The notes under the pieces were generated by a model. That model made no database searches, had not been told where the DNA came from, and was given only the letters and a program-made list of their open reading frames with translations. This document shows positions 22,991 to 32,890 of a stretch of DNA of 64,000 nt, piece by piece. The stretch lies in assembly GCF_023159225.1 (NCBI RefSeq), contig NC_063188.1, positions 10,375,086 to 10,439,085 of the forward strand. Direction: 5' to 3'. The position numbers were made by a program, and so were the translations under genes. Position 1 is the stretch's first letter, and the number at the start of each line of letters is the position of its first letter. This DNA comes from Perognathus longimembris pacificus. Taxonomy: Eukaryota; Chordata; Mammalia; Rodentia; Heteromyidae.

Positions 22991-23875
22991 GGAATCTCCC
23001 CTTAGGTGTCAACTACTCAAGAAGTACATTTTGTCTGAACTTGATTTGGGAAGGGATGATAGATGCAACTTGGAACTTAGGTTTTCTTCACAGTTGTATT
23101 AAGAGCAATCTCCTGAGGCTGCAGGTCTGCAACTGTTGTGCATTTTTGTGATAAAGGTTGTTTTGGAAATGAAGAAAAGAATAGTGGCCACAAGTTATTC
23201 CTCTTATCCTAGGACTATAAAACTAGAGAGCCAACAGAAGTCTCTCAGCATTCAGCAGTAATTAAATACATATAAACTTATTTAAGAGACTGATCACATT
23301 AAAGAGAAATTTAGTGTCAGCTGTCATAGAAAAGACAGCCCAAGGACTACATTTTCTTCTGAGAGTTATGAACACTTCCAAGAATTAAAAGAATGGGCCT
23401 TTCAGGGTTTTAGCATCTTCCTCTAAACCTTTGAGACTTGGCAAACATTTCTTGCCAGCTCATCACACTAAATCCTGTAATAATTTTGCACAATGTCCAA
23501 TTAGACTAAGAATCCAGTATCTCTGTAAGTAAAGAATATGATTTGGGTCAAAAAGACAACATCCTCAGAAGAGGAGGACAACATTGCAAGTAGATGCCTA
23601 TATCTTTCAAAATGGTTCAGTTCCATTTGATTTCTGTGTTTTGAGATAAGGTTAATTATGCAAGGCCTTGCAATATCTTCAGGGAAGGTAGAGATAACAT
23701 TATCTGACCACTCCTTCCTTCCATTTGACTAAGTAGTGATTGTTTTGTCTAATGGGGGCTAAAGTTGGTGCCTGACTATCTATAAGACAAAGATAATTAA
23801 GGCCTTAAGAGTGGAAAGGAGGGGATAGAAGTAGTTAGAAGGCAAATATGTATTGTATTAAAATCTTCTTGTGTG
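22991..23875. other. Low-copy stretch, nothing recognised
   Basis: About 880 bases; no repeat or gene recognised. Confidence 0.5.
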
Positions 23876-24045
23876 TTGGGTTCTTTAACCCCATTTTCTC
23901 CTTTGGGCTTCATGACAGATCTTATAAGGTTGTTATTTTCTTATTATGCCCATGTCACACCGACAAAACAGAGATTCAGGATATTTAAGTAACTTGTCCA
24001 AGATATTTCCAGGTCAGACTCTAAAACAAGCAATGTTTGCATTAT
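23876..24045 (+). mobile_element. MIR SINE
   Basis: TTATAAGGTTGTTATTTTCT, ATGCCCATGTCACACCGACA, AAACAGAGATTCAGG, TAAGTAACTTGTCCAAG and CCAGGTCAGACTCTAAAAC follow the MIR consensus order from its middle to its 3' part. Confidence 0.8.
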
Positions 24046-24188
24046 GCTGCGAAACCTAAGCCAAGTATCTTCAACGTTTGTGGAGAAAAGAATAGAGAAC
24101 TAAGGTTACAAACCTTATTGGAAAATGAAGGATGAAACTCAAGACAGAAAATAGTAACAATCCTCAATCTAAGAAAAACGAAACACGG

Positions 24189-24391
24189 GCTAGGAATGTG
24201 GCTTAGTGGTAGGGTGCTTCCTAACATGCATGAAGCCCTGGGTTCGATTCCCCAGCACCACATATATGGAAAACGGCCAGAAGGGGCGCTGTGGCTAAGG
24301 TGGCAGAGTGCTAGCCTTCAGCCGGAAGAAGCCAGGGAAGGTGCTCAGGCCCTGAGTCCCAGGCCCAGGACTGGCCAAAAAAAAAAAAAAA
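24189..24391 (+). mobile_element. IDL-Geo SINE with older ID-type left half
   Basis: Left half reads GGCTAGGAATGTGGCTTAGT, GGTAGGGTGCTTCCTAACAT, then GGTTCGATTCCCCAGC. GTGGTAG and CCTAACATGCATGAAG are closer to canonical ID than the GTGGCAAGAG...CCTCGTATACATGA form of the other copies. The right half is ordinary Geo (GGCGCTGTGGCTAAGGTGGC to CCAGGACTGGCC). No clear target duplication. Probably a different subfamily. Confidence 0.88.
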
Positions 24392-24419
24392 GCTTCTTGT
24401 AAAAGTACTAACACACAAT

Positions 24420-24799
24420 AGTCTTTATTGACAATTGATTAAGATTTGCAAAGAATCCATGAGACAAAACAGACAATGGGGACCAATTGGTACTATTTTC
24501 TAAAAACAAAACCTTTTAAGAAGAAAAACCATGGCTGGGGATGAGTATAGACACTAAATGAAAAGTAATCACCAATACATATGCTAAAGCATAACAAAAT
24601 CTTTTGCAGTTAGACCTACCAAGTTAAAGGTGAATCCATGTAGGAAAAGTAAAAGCTTTTAGAAGTAAACATCATATTTGAAATATAGTTTGAAGAAATA
24701 ATGTGACACAAACTAAAAAGCAGAGTTTTGAGATAACAGTATTTGTCCTAGTTAAACGACAGAACAAAATTGACTAAAATTCGGTGGGTTCAGGATGTC
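24420..24799. other. Unassigned AT-rich sequence
   Basis: Possibly the upstream part of the following L1 fragment, but I cannot match it with confidence. Confidence 0.4.
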
Positions 24800-26345
24800 A
24801 CTTGCTTTCAAGACCAAAGATATGTTTTCATATCTATTTATTCCATTTGTGAAATCAGACTAAAGTTTATTTGTGAGATAGTTACTAAATTGGAATTGAA
24901 AAAATCCCATTCATAATATCAGAGAAACAACGAATAAATCCAGATATCTTTCTGACATTATATACACAAGCCCTTTATTTTAGACATATTATTAAATTTA
25001 CCTTAAGGAACTAAAATAAAATGAGGAAAATTCTATTTTTAAGGAAATAGGAATGATACTGAAGACAATTAATGACAACAATGAAGAATCACACCATTAT
25101 AATGGTTTGAAATAGTCACCATCATGGAGACGTAAGTTCTCTACACAGTAATTTGTAGTTCCATGCAGTTCAAATCAAACCACATATATTGTTTCAATGG
25201 AACTTGGAAATGTATGCTAAAATTCCCATGCAAAGAGAAAAGAAAGAAGATTATTTCTGCCAAAATTCTTTTGGAAAAAATCAATGACATAGAAAAATAA
25301 GTTCGGTTAACAACTAAAAGTTATTATCAAGGCATATTAATAGAAAGTATGAATTCAACAAACAGATTGACACATCAATGGAACACAATTAAAATTCTGG
25401 AAACAAACTCAGAAGCATGTGCTAACTCATTGTATACTACTGGGAACAGTAAACTGGTAACAAATGTATTACTCAATCATTGTCTTAGACAATTGGCTAG
25501 TCATATGGGAAAGAGCAAAGTACTCCATCCTAGACCACAAATGAATTTAAGATGGATTAAAGACCTGAATGTGAAAATCATAATAAATAAACAAAACTAG
25601 TTGCTTCTCACATTTTTGAAGAATATCTTCATGGTCTAAATATATGGAATTTTTTTAAACTTCAAAATGGAAACCATGAAAGAAAACATGGATAATTTTG
25701 ACTTCATTAAAAATAAAAACTCTTACACAATGAGATATTTTATAAGGGATTCTCAAAATAATGAGCCACAGGCTGGTAGAAAGTATTTTTAGCTTCTATA
25801 AATATTGAAGAATTAATATCCAAAAGCTGTAAAGTACTTGAAAAGCTATTATGGAACAGGCAAACAATTCATTTTAAAAATGTGCGAAGAATGTGACAAA
25901 GCAATTTACAGAAGGCAAAACTTGCTTCACTTAAAAATATATGACCAAAAGAACCTAGCTTCACTAGCAATGATGGAAATATGAATCAAATTTTAAATAA
26001 TTCACAACCATCCAAGTAGGAAACATTGCAAATAGAAGGATCCAACTGATCCAAAACTGTGAAGATGTGTGGACCTAGACTTTCACCCGAGTTTAAATTT
26101 ATATATCTTCTTTGGAAAGCATGATGGCCAAGGAAAAGACACATATACATACCTTACTATTATCCTGAAAGTCCCTCTTCCATAAAGTTACCGTAGAGAA
26201 ATCCTTATATTGTATACAGGGATGCATAAACAAGAATGGTTCTTGCCATGTTATTAATAAATAGCACCATATTTAAAGAACAGTAGACTCCATGGCAGCT
26301 TAAATGTTTCAACAAAGGTGAATGTAGAAATAGATTGGGTAAAAC
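24800..26345 (+). mobile_element. Ancient LINE-1 ORF2/3' region, sense
   Basis: Typical L1 ORF2 phrases in order: AAATCCCATTCATAATATCA, GGAAATAGGAATGATACTG, TTTCAATGGAACTTGGAAAT, TTAAGATGGATTAAAGACCT, CAAAATGGAAACCATGAAAG and TAATATCCAAAAGCTGTAAA. Frames are shattered; the longest open frame (25349-25600, 83 codons) is a remnant. It is fossil reverse-transcriptase sequence. Confidence 0.7.
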
Positions 26346-27284
26346 AAAGCAGCCTAGATAGTGATATGTATAGCGTGCTTGTGAAAGAAGGCAGAAAAGA
26401 TGGTCGTAGGTATGGATAGGTATTGTCTTTTAGAATTAGGATACTGGACCATGCTCAAGTGATATAGTACCATTGGGAAACTCTTGGAAAAATTTGGTCC
26501 TGTCTCCTGTGGCTGATGAACAAGAAGCAGTAAAAGCAAAAATTCTTCTGGAGTTTAACTAGAATAATATTTTTCTCACCCTTGACAAAAAACCTGACAA
26601 AATATCCCTTATTATTGTGGTTGGTGGTGACTCAGGTACACCGTGTGTGACTATCTGTTTTGGAGAATGAGGGAATCAGATGACTCAGAATTCTAGATTA
26701 AACATCTGAATTCACAAATGGAACCAGAAGAAAACATGTATTATGTTTTATTCCATCTCTTTTTTTGTGTATCAGTGAAAAATTGATGGAAAGAAAAGGG
26801 CCTGGTGTGTTACTTATTTATTTATTTTTTATCATTTATCTTTCAGTTGGGTTTTTATCAAAGATTAGGTTTTCACCATACTAGTAATGAAAGTAATACT
26901 CAAATTCTTCTGGCTCAGGCCCTACCTCCTTTCAATCTGAGGACATGAAAGGTGACCTCAGTTCTGAAGGATAACTTTTTCGTTGATTAATCCCCTTGGA
27001 TACAATATAACACTCAAACAGAAAAATGGAAAGCCAAGAAAGAGCACATTGGTACCTCATCACATGTGGCTACCCAGACTCCATTGCAACACTTTAGATG
27101 GTTGGGTTCATGGATTTTAATGTTTAATATGAAATGACCTCTGCATGTATGAATTAGTAAGATTCAATCACATATTCATTTGGATTTTTTCTGGTCATTC
27201 TGGGAACTTGTAATTATTAGATACATTAGGTGGTTAACTTTCTGCTAATAATTTGGATATTATGTTAGTTATTTTTGTCTTGGG
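26346..27284. other. Low-copy stretch, nothing recognised
   Basis: About 940 bases with TTATTTATTTATTT near 26813; no named repeat or gene. Confidence 0.45.
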
Positions 27285-27840
27285 GTGACAAAAATACATG
27301 CAAACATTCAACCTAAAGTAGGAAAGATTATTTTGCCTCACAGCTTCAGAGGTTTCAGTCTAGTGTGATTTGCTCATTGGTTCTAAGTCTTGTGACAATG
27401 TAGAAGCATCATCATGGAAGAACATGGAAGAGGGAAGCTCTTCACCTTATGGGAACCAGGAAGAAGAGAGACACAGAGAGAGAATGGGGAGGAGACACAG
27501 GGGTGGAAAGAATGAAGAGACAAAGAGAGACAGGGGGAGAGGAAGAGGGAGAGGGAGAGGGAGAGGGAGAGAATGGTGAGAAATAACATAGGCAAACAAA
27601 CAGGTATACATGGATGAGATGGGACCAGGAATAGAAGCACCCTTCAAAGACATGCTCCAATAACTGACTTCTATAACAGGACCCACTTCCTAACAGCCTA
27701 TTCAGCTATGAATTCACCAATGGATAAATCCATTGATAAGTTAGCATACCTGTTATCCAATCACTTCTTAAAAGCATGTCAGAGCCAACCAATCATTCAA
27801 CATATGACCCTTCCTACAACATTTTGAGATTCAAGGAATA
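27285..27840. mobile_element. Ancient L1M-class interspersed repeat
   Basis: Phrases in order match a common old repeat: GATTATTTTGCCTCACAGCT, TTCAGAGGTTTCAGTC, TCATCATGGAAGAACATGG, CCTTCAAAGACATGCTCC, GGACCCACTTCCTAACAG, TTCACCAATGGATAAATCCA and TATCCAATCACTTCTTAAAA. Subfamily uncertain. Three overlapping minus-strand frames here (27383-27686), rich in Ser, Leu and Pro, come only from the purine-rich repeat inside it. Confidence 0.55.
27531..27573. repeat. (GGGAGA)n purine repeat
   Basis: GAGAGG-type hexamers in about six imperfect units inside the ancient repeat above. Confidence 0.92.
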
Positions 27841-28495
27841 ATATATAATTATTGTCTAATGGGCTTTCCATACCCAGTGTTATATGCCTGTCACATTTCA
27901 TCGAGAATCACTATAGCTACTTTTAATATCATTGAGTAAATGGTGAATGGAGCAACTAATACAGGATATCAGACTTAGTCCATTATCTAGTAAAGAATAT
28001 CTTATTAAGCTATATAACTAAATCTCCATTGATAGAAAGAAGAAAGGAAGGACAGACAACTGGAAGTGAAAAATCAACATGAAAGGAGCTTTCATGAAAA
28101 AGATACTCACTTTATAGGAAACTTGTCTTTTATATTTAAAATGTCCTCTAACTTTGGATACCCCAGGTGTCAGCCACAGGATTCTTGCTATTTATGATCT
28201 TAAACTATGTGAAGTCTTTTCAGGGACTATATGAAGAAAATTACATCAAAGCTTTGCTATCTTTGTGGATTTGTGTTAAAACATAGATTCCAAGATGCTG
28301 TAGGTATTTGATTGTATGAAGCTAATATTCTCTCAGAAGAAAGAAACAACTGAATTATAAATAACCATTTTAGATTTTTAGTGATGTTGTTTAGGAGAAT
28401 TACGTTCACGTAGCAAAGTGCACTAATCCTGAATGTATACCTCACTAAATGTTTACAAAGTTAACAGGTGATATTTATCATCTTCTAAAATCGAT
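27841..28495. other. Unassigned AT-rich sequence
   Basis: No recognised element or gene over about 650 bases. Confidence 0.45.
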
Positions 28496-28524
28496 ATATA
28501 TTTATACATATATACATATATTTT

Positions 28525-29058
28525 ATACTGTTCACCCACTAACATTCTCTTTTCTTCCCCTACCTCCAATCTCAGTCCCACAACTATGGACATGTTATTC
28601 ACACAGACAAACATGCACACACACAAATATATATATATATACTCCCAGAAGTCCTTCTCCTTTCCTCTGTTAGTTCACTCCTTAGGACAAGTATAATGGA
28701 CTATAACTTTGAATACCAGCAATTTGTCTTCCTTATTCTGGACATTCCTTTCATATGAATAAGTTTCTATAATATTTAACTTTTATGACTTCTTTCACTT
28801 GGCATATATTCATGATTCATCCATGTTGTTGTGTTTGCCCACGTTCATTCATTTATATTGACAAATGATAACTTCATTATAGAGATAACTGATATTTATG
28901 TGTTTATCAACTGATAGATATTTTAATTTTTTTCCATATTGTGACTCTGATGAATTATTATGCTGGGAGTATTCATGTAGACATTTTTATGTGGTTCTAT
29001 GGTTTTAATTCTCTTAGGTACCAAGTATATTAGTAGTGCAATTGCTTGGCCAGACAGG

Positions 29059-29107
<49 letters not shown>

Positions 29108-29260
29108 ATATATATATTTCTGTGGTGATACTACATGTTATACTTATAATGATAGTATATAGGAGTTTAAATTGTTTCACATCCTTTCCAACACTTTGTA
29201 GCTTCAGTGTCTTTAATTTTGTCCACTGTGGTAAGAAGTTTATGATTTTTTTATTATTGT
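28525..29260 (-). mobile_element. LINE-1 3' region, antisense
   Basis: Starts with the complement of a 3'UTR block (CTGTTCACCCACTAACATTC, CTACCTCCAATCTCAGTCCC) and continues with the complement of the ORF2 end: TTCTTTCACTTGGCATATAT, TCATGATTCATCCATGTTGT, CTATGGTTTTAATTCTCTTA. The 3'UTR block is repeated in opposite orientation at 29.4 kb (see findings). Broken frames; the 128-codon and 99-codon frames here run through an (AT)n. Confidence 0.65.
29061..29117. repeat. (AT)n(GT)n(AT)n microsatellite
   Basis: About 57 bases of TA, TG and TA dinucleotides. A shorter (TA)n is at 28627-28640. Confidence 0.95.
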
Positions 29261-29389
29261 TCTCTGTTGATTCTTCTATCTTGTTACGATACTCATAATA
29301 TAATCCCAAAGCTAATTTCTGCTAATTAGCCAACCAAGTTATTTTCTAGTTAGGCTTTTAATTGGACCATTATTTAACTAAAAGATAGA

Positions 29390-29720
29390 CATATACATAA
29401 ATATATACATAGTTGTGTGTATTTGTGTGTGTGCATGCATGTCTGCTTGCATGTTTGTGTGTATAACGTCCATAGTTGTGAGACTGAGATTGGAGGTAGG
29501 GGAGGCAAAGAGAATGTTAGTGGGTGAACAATATAAAATCCTTTGAATCCATGAAGGAAAGGAGCAAACCCAAATTCTCTGAAAGCTGTTGAATAATAGG
29601 GGATAGTAGGAATGGGGAAAGCAAGACATAGCTGAGAGGCAAGTCTGATGAGTATATTGTATATGCATGTGTGAAATACCACAGTGAAACGACTTTGAAT
29701 AATGAATATGTACTTTTAAA
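29390..29720 (+). mobile_element. LINE-1 3'UTR, sense, first part
   Basis: GTCCATAGTTGTGAGACTGA, GATTGGAGGTAGGGGAGG, GAGAATGTTAGTGGGTGAAC, then CATGTGTGAAATACCACAGT and GAAACGACTTTG. The opening block is the reverse complement of 28525-28650. The element continues after the two SINEs at 30169. Confidence 0.65.
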
Positions 29721-29734
29721 AAATGAATGTTGGG

Positions 29735-29937
29735 GGGCTGGGGATATGGCCTAGTGGCAAGAGCGCTTGCCTCGTATACATGAGGCCCTGGGTTCATTTC
29801 CCCAGCACCACATATACAGAAAATGGCCAGAAGTGGCGCTGTGGCTCAAGTGGCAGAGTGCTAGCCTTGAGCAAAAAGAAGCCAGGGACAGTGCTCAGGC
29901 CCTGGGTCCAAGCCCCAGGACTGGCCAAAAAAAAAAA
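29735..29937 (+). mobile_element. IDL-Geo SINE, first of a tandem pair
   Basis: GGGCTGGGGATATGGCCTAG, CCTGGGTTCATTTCCCCAGC (B box damaged: GGTTCATTTCC in place of GGTTCGATTCC), Geo half with GAGCAAAAAGAAGCCAGGG and a 14-A tail. Shares the target sequence AAATGAATGTTGGG (29721-29734) with its neighbour. Confidence 0.95.
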
Positions 29938-29951
29938 AAATGAATGTTGGG

Positions 29952-30154
29952 GGCTGGGAATATGGCCTAGTGGCAAGAGCGCTTGCCTCGTATACATGAA
30001 GCCCTGGGTTCGATTCCCCAGCACCACATATGTAGAAAACAGCCAGAAGTGGCACTGTGGCTCAAGTGGCAGAGTGCTAGCCTTGAGCAAAAAGAAGCTA
30101 GGGACAGTGCTCAGGCCCTGAGTCCAAGGCCCAGGACTGGCAAAAAAAAAAAAA
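29952..30154 (+). mobile_element. IDL-Geo SINE, second of a tandem pair
   Basis: GGCTGGGAATATGGCCTAGT, intact B box GGTTCGATTCC, ACAGCCAGAAGTGGCACTGT, and the same GAGCAAAAAGAAGC variant as the first copy, with a 15-A tail. Preceded and followed by AAATGAATGTTGGG (29938-29951 and 30155-30168). The 132-codon plus-strand frame crossing both SINEs has two near-identical halves and is an artefact. Confidence 0.95.
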
Positions 30155-30168
30155 AAATGAATGTTGGG

Positions 30169-30480
30169 AATTGTAAAAGTGGTCCTATCTGGGGTGTGTT
30201 AGTGGGAGGATATAGGGCAAATGGAGAGGGTGAGGAAGGGTAGTTGTGGTCAAAATACTTTATATATCTGTGAAATTGAATAAGGAAGCTTGATATCAGT
30301 TTAAGAATAGTTGTGGTCAAAATACTTTATATATCTTTGAAATTGAATAAGGAAGCTTGATATCAGTTTAAGAATTGTGAAAGAAAGATGAGGGAGGAAT
30401 GGTGGGAGTAAGCTTGATCAATTATATGCATGTATGTTCATATCAAAATGAAACCACATTTTACAACTAATTGGTGTTAA
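30169..30480 (+). mobile_element. LINE-1 3'UTR, sense, second part
   Basis: Purine-rich GGAGAGGGTGAGGAAGGG, a 67-bp tandem duplication, GGGAGGAATGGTGGGAGTAA, TATGCATGTATGTTCATATC and the terminal ACAACTAATTGGTGTTAATA. Layout of an old L1 3'UTR end; continuation of 29390-29720 across the SINE pair. Confidence 0.6.
30241..30374. repeat. Perfect 67-bp tandem duplication
   Basis: 30241-30307 and 30308-30374 are the same 67 bases with one difference (TCTGTGAAA versus TCTTTGAAA), beginning TAGTTGTGGTCAAAATACTT. A recent duplication inside old L1 sequence. Confidence 0.97.
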
Positions 30481-31619
30481 TAGAAATGGAAAAATCATCT
30501 TTAGAAGGGAAAAACTGTTGACAGAGCCTAAGTTGAAAGTCAGAGAAACAGCTCTCCTTTCATTGAAAATTTTCACACTCTGAGAAATATCATTTAAGCC
30601 AGATAAAGCAAACTTAAAGTGACTTCTCAGCAGATACAGTTTTTAATGATATACATATAATATCTTGTACTGTTTCATACTCCGATCATGATTAAGAATT
30701 TCAAATAGCTCAGGAAGAATTAAGAAGATTTGCACCCACATTATTACTCATAACCACATAGAGAAAGAAATCTTTTAAAAAGATGTTTATTGCTTTCATA
30801 CCAAATGAGACTGAATTAAAATGATTCCTAACACAGTCTTTTGAGTTAAAAGTGATTTCAGCAATTTTCAAAATCCCTTGAAATAACAATGATGCGCTGT
30901 TTCATGGAGTTTTTTTTTTATTTGTTTCAGAGGAGATTAGGAGAAATTCTGCAAACATGTACTTTTTAATTGTCATAGTAGAGCAAGTTGCCTTGGATCA
31001 ATCTTGCTATTCCAGCTCCTCAGATGAAGACACTAAAACTCTGATGGTCTAAGTTTCAGGCTTTCATGCCTTGGCATTCCCTATACTTACTCTAAATGGA
31101 AGAAGCTTAGTTCTTCAGTGATTACATCACCCTCAGTTCTGAAGCTGTGAAGTGCAATGATCATATATGTATTGTGGAGGGAATCATTCAAGTAAAGCCT
31201 CCAGTGTCAATGAGTCTTCCTAATGGGATAGCTAGACTTTTGCTAGAGAAGGTTACATGAGGAATAACATTAATGGGTTTTCCTGATCTCTCCCCCTCAA
31301 TCCTAAATTCATTCATTGATAAAAAATAGAAACATTGACTTCTAATACTGTGGTTTTGTGATAGCTATGAGTGGGGATATATGTGTATTTGTGTGGCATG
31401 AAAACAAATTTCATGTATTTAACGTATTTTAATTATTTAAGATTTTAAAAATAAATACGCAGTATGAATGCTAAATTCTCACAACACAAAACTAACAATA
31501 TTAGAAAGGATATTTTAATATAATCACCTATGTATATGATATCCATATCAGATAGAGCTATGACAAGATGAGTAAATTTTAAATTTTGCTTTCAAGAAAA
31601 TTTCAGAATTGTTTCTAAA
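30481..31619. other. Low-copy AT-rich stretch
   Basis: About 1.1 kb; no repeat family or gene recognised. Confidence 0.5.
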
Positions 31620-32475
31620 TATTTTCCTCTGAATTTTAGGTTGTTTCTTCACTCTGTGGCATCTTTTGTTATACAAATTTTTAGTAGTTTGATTAAATTT
31701 GATTTATTTTTGCTTTTATTGAGCTGGATGGGTTCTAGTTTTCAAATTGTTTACTGTGCAAATATTTTGAAGAGGTTTTCCAGTGTTTACAAGTACTAAT
31801 TTCAGATGTAGGTATTTGTTGCATTTGAGTTGTTTTTTGTATGTTGTGAAAGGAAGTGATCTAGTTTCATTTTCTGCACATATATATGTGTATATGCATA
31901 TATGTATCTATAATATAATAATATAGTCTTTTTCAGTGTTATAGGAATTTGAACTCAAGTCTTTCCTTTGCTAGGCAGATAGTCCAACATAAGAGTTCAG
32001 CCATACCCCTAGCCATTTTGGCTTCAAGTTATTGTTTGGATCTCATCCTTAAACTGTGATCTTCCTACTTACACCTGTGTACATAGGATGACAGATGTAC
32101 TACTATGGCTAGCTAATTGATTGAGATGGACGAAAGGGGTTTCACTAACTTTTTTGCCTGATTTGGGCTTGAACAGTGATCCTCCCAATCTCTGCATCCC
32201 AAGTACCTGGAATTACACATGTGAGTCACTGTGTTAATTCCTACCATTTCTTAAAGCCTGTCTTCACTCAATTTATGTTCTTATAGCACTGTCAAAAGTT
32301 GGTTGTATATGGATTAAGTTCTGATTCTCTATTCTGTTCCATTAATTTATGCAAGAGATTTTTTTCAATGTAGTATTATTTTGGTTACTATGGTTCTATA
32401 TTATATTTCTAAAGTTACGTATGGTGAGATCTCTGCTTTTTTGTTTTACATGGGATTGCTGAGGATGCCTGTTTT
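31620..32475 (-). mobile_element. Ancient LINE-1 ORF2, antisense, split by a SINE
   Basis: Left of the SINE: GTTGTTTTTTGTATGTTGTG, GGAAGTGATCTAGTTTCATT, TTTCTGCACATAT. Right of it: TGATTCTCTATTCTGTTCCA, TTTTGGTTACTATGGTTCTA and TGGGATTGCTGAGGATGCCT. These are the complement of consecutive parts of L1 ORF2. Decayed. Confidence 0.7.
31921..32252 (-). mobile_element. Three-part SINE (B1-B1-tRNA), antisense
   Basis: Plus strand: GGAATTTGAACTCAAGTC and CTAGGCAGATAGTCCAAC (tRNA-like end), CTTAAACTGTGATCTTCC with GTGTACATAGGATGACAG (inner B1), then CTTGAACAGTGATCCTCC, CAAGTACCTGGAATTACA and TGTGAGTCACTGTG (outer B1). Same order as at 10.57 kb, and it sits as one block inside an L1 ORF2 fragment, which supports insertion as a unit. 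Confidence 0.65.
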
Positions 32476-32754
32476 GTTGATAATGATGATGTTTTATTTC
32501 AGGAAAAAAAAATAAATAAACATTCAGAGGCTTATAAATTTATATCAACTCCTGGATTTTTGATACTTTTCTCTGGCATTTATCCTTTAAAACAAGAGAA
32601 AGATCTAGGTTTGCCAAAACGGTTTTCACAATGAGGCTGAAATTAGTCATACTCAACATGAATGGATTTCTGGAAAATGGTACATGCTATTTCTCATCTT
32701 CTCAGGCATATGGAATAATAGAAACTGCAGAGATAGACTACTAGAGAGAGAAAA
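32476..32754. other. Unassigned sequence
   Basis: About 280 bases; nothing recognised apart from an A-rich AAATAAATAAA patch at 32505-32520. Confidence 0.45.
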
Positions 32755-32890
32755 TATCATTAATTGGGAATCAGGACATTTACCTTATAGTTCTAGATCA
32801 GTTACTCTGTTATTGAGACCCTAAATGAGTTACTTCAGTGTTCTGCACTTTACTTTCTGTATCTGAAAACCACTGGTTGTATCATATCAC
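32755..32890 (-). mobile_element. MIR SINE, antisense
   Basis: TAATTGGGAATCAGGACATT, CTAAATGAGTTACTTCAGTG, TCTGCACTTTACTTTCTGTA and TCTGAAAACCACTGG follow the complement of the MIR core. Confidence 0.6.

Noticed and set aside
27383..27686. Three overlapping Ser/Leu/Pro-rich frames, minus strand
   Set aside because: All come from the complement of the (GGGAGA)n tract in an old repeat.
28923..29309. 128-codon frame with Tyr-Ile-Tyr-Ile run
   Set aside because: Produced by the (AT)n microsatellite within antisense L1.
29378..29797. 139-codon and 102-codon frames, minus strand
   Set aside because: They run through the complement of an L1 3'UTR and a SINE, with no conserved protein.
29723..30121. 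132-codon open frame, plus strand, with two near-identical halves
   Set aside because: It is the translation of two tandem IDL-Geo SINEs; the repeat in the protein is just the SINE repeat.
29721..30168. CRISPR-like regular repeats (three copies of a 14-mer at equal spacing)
   Set aside because: The spacers are two copies of one SINE and the 14-mer is its target site; the genome is mammalian.
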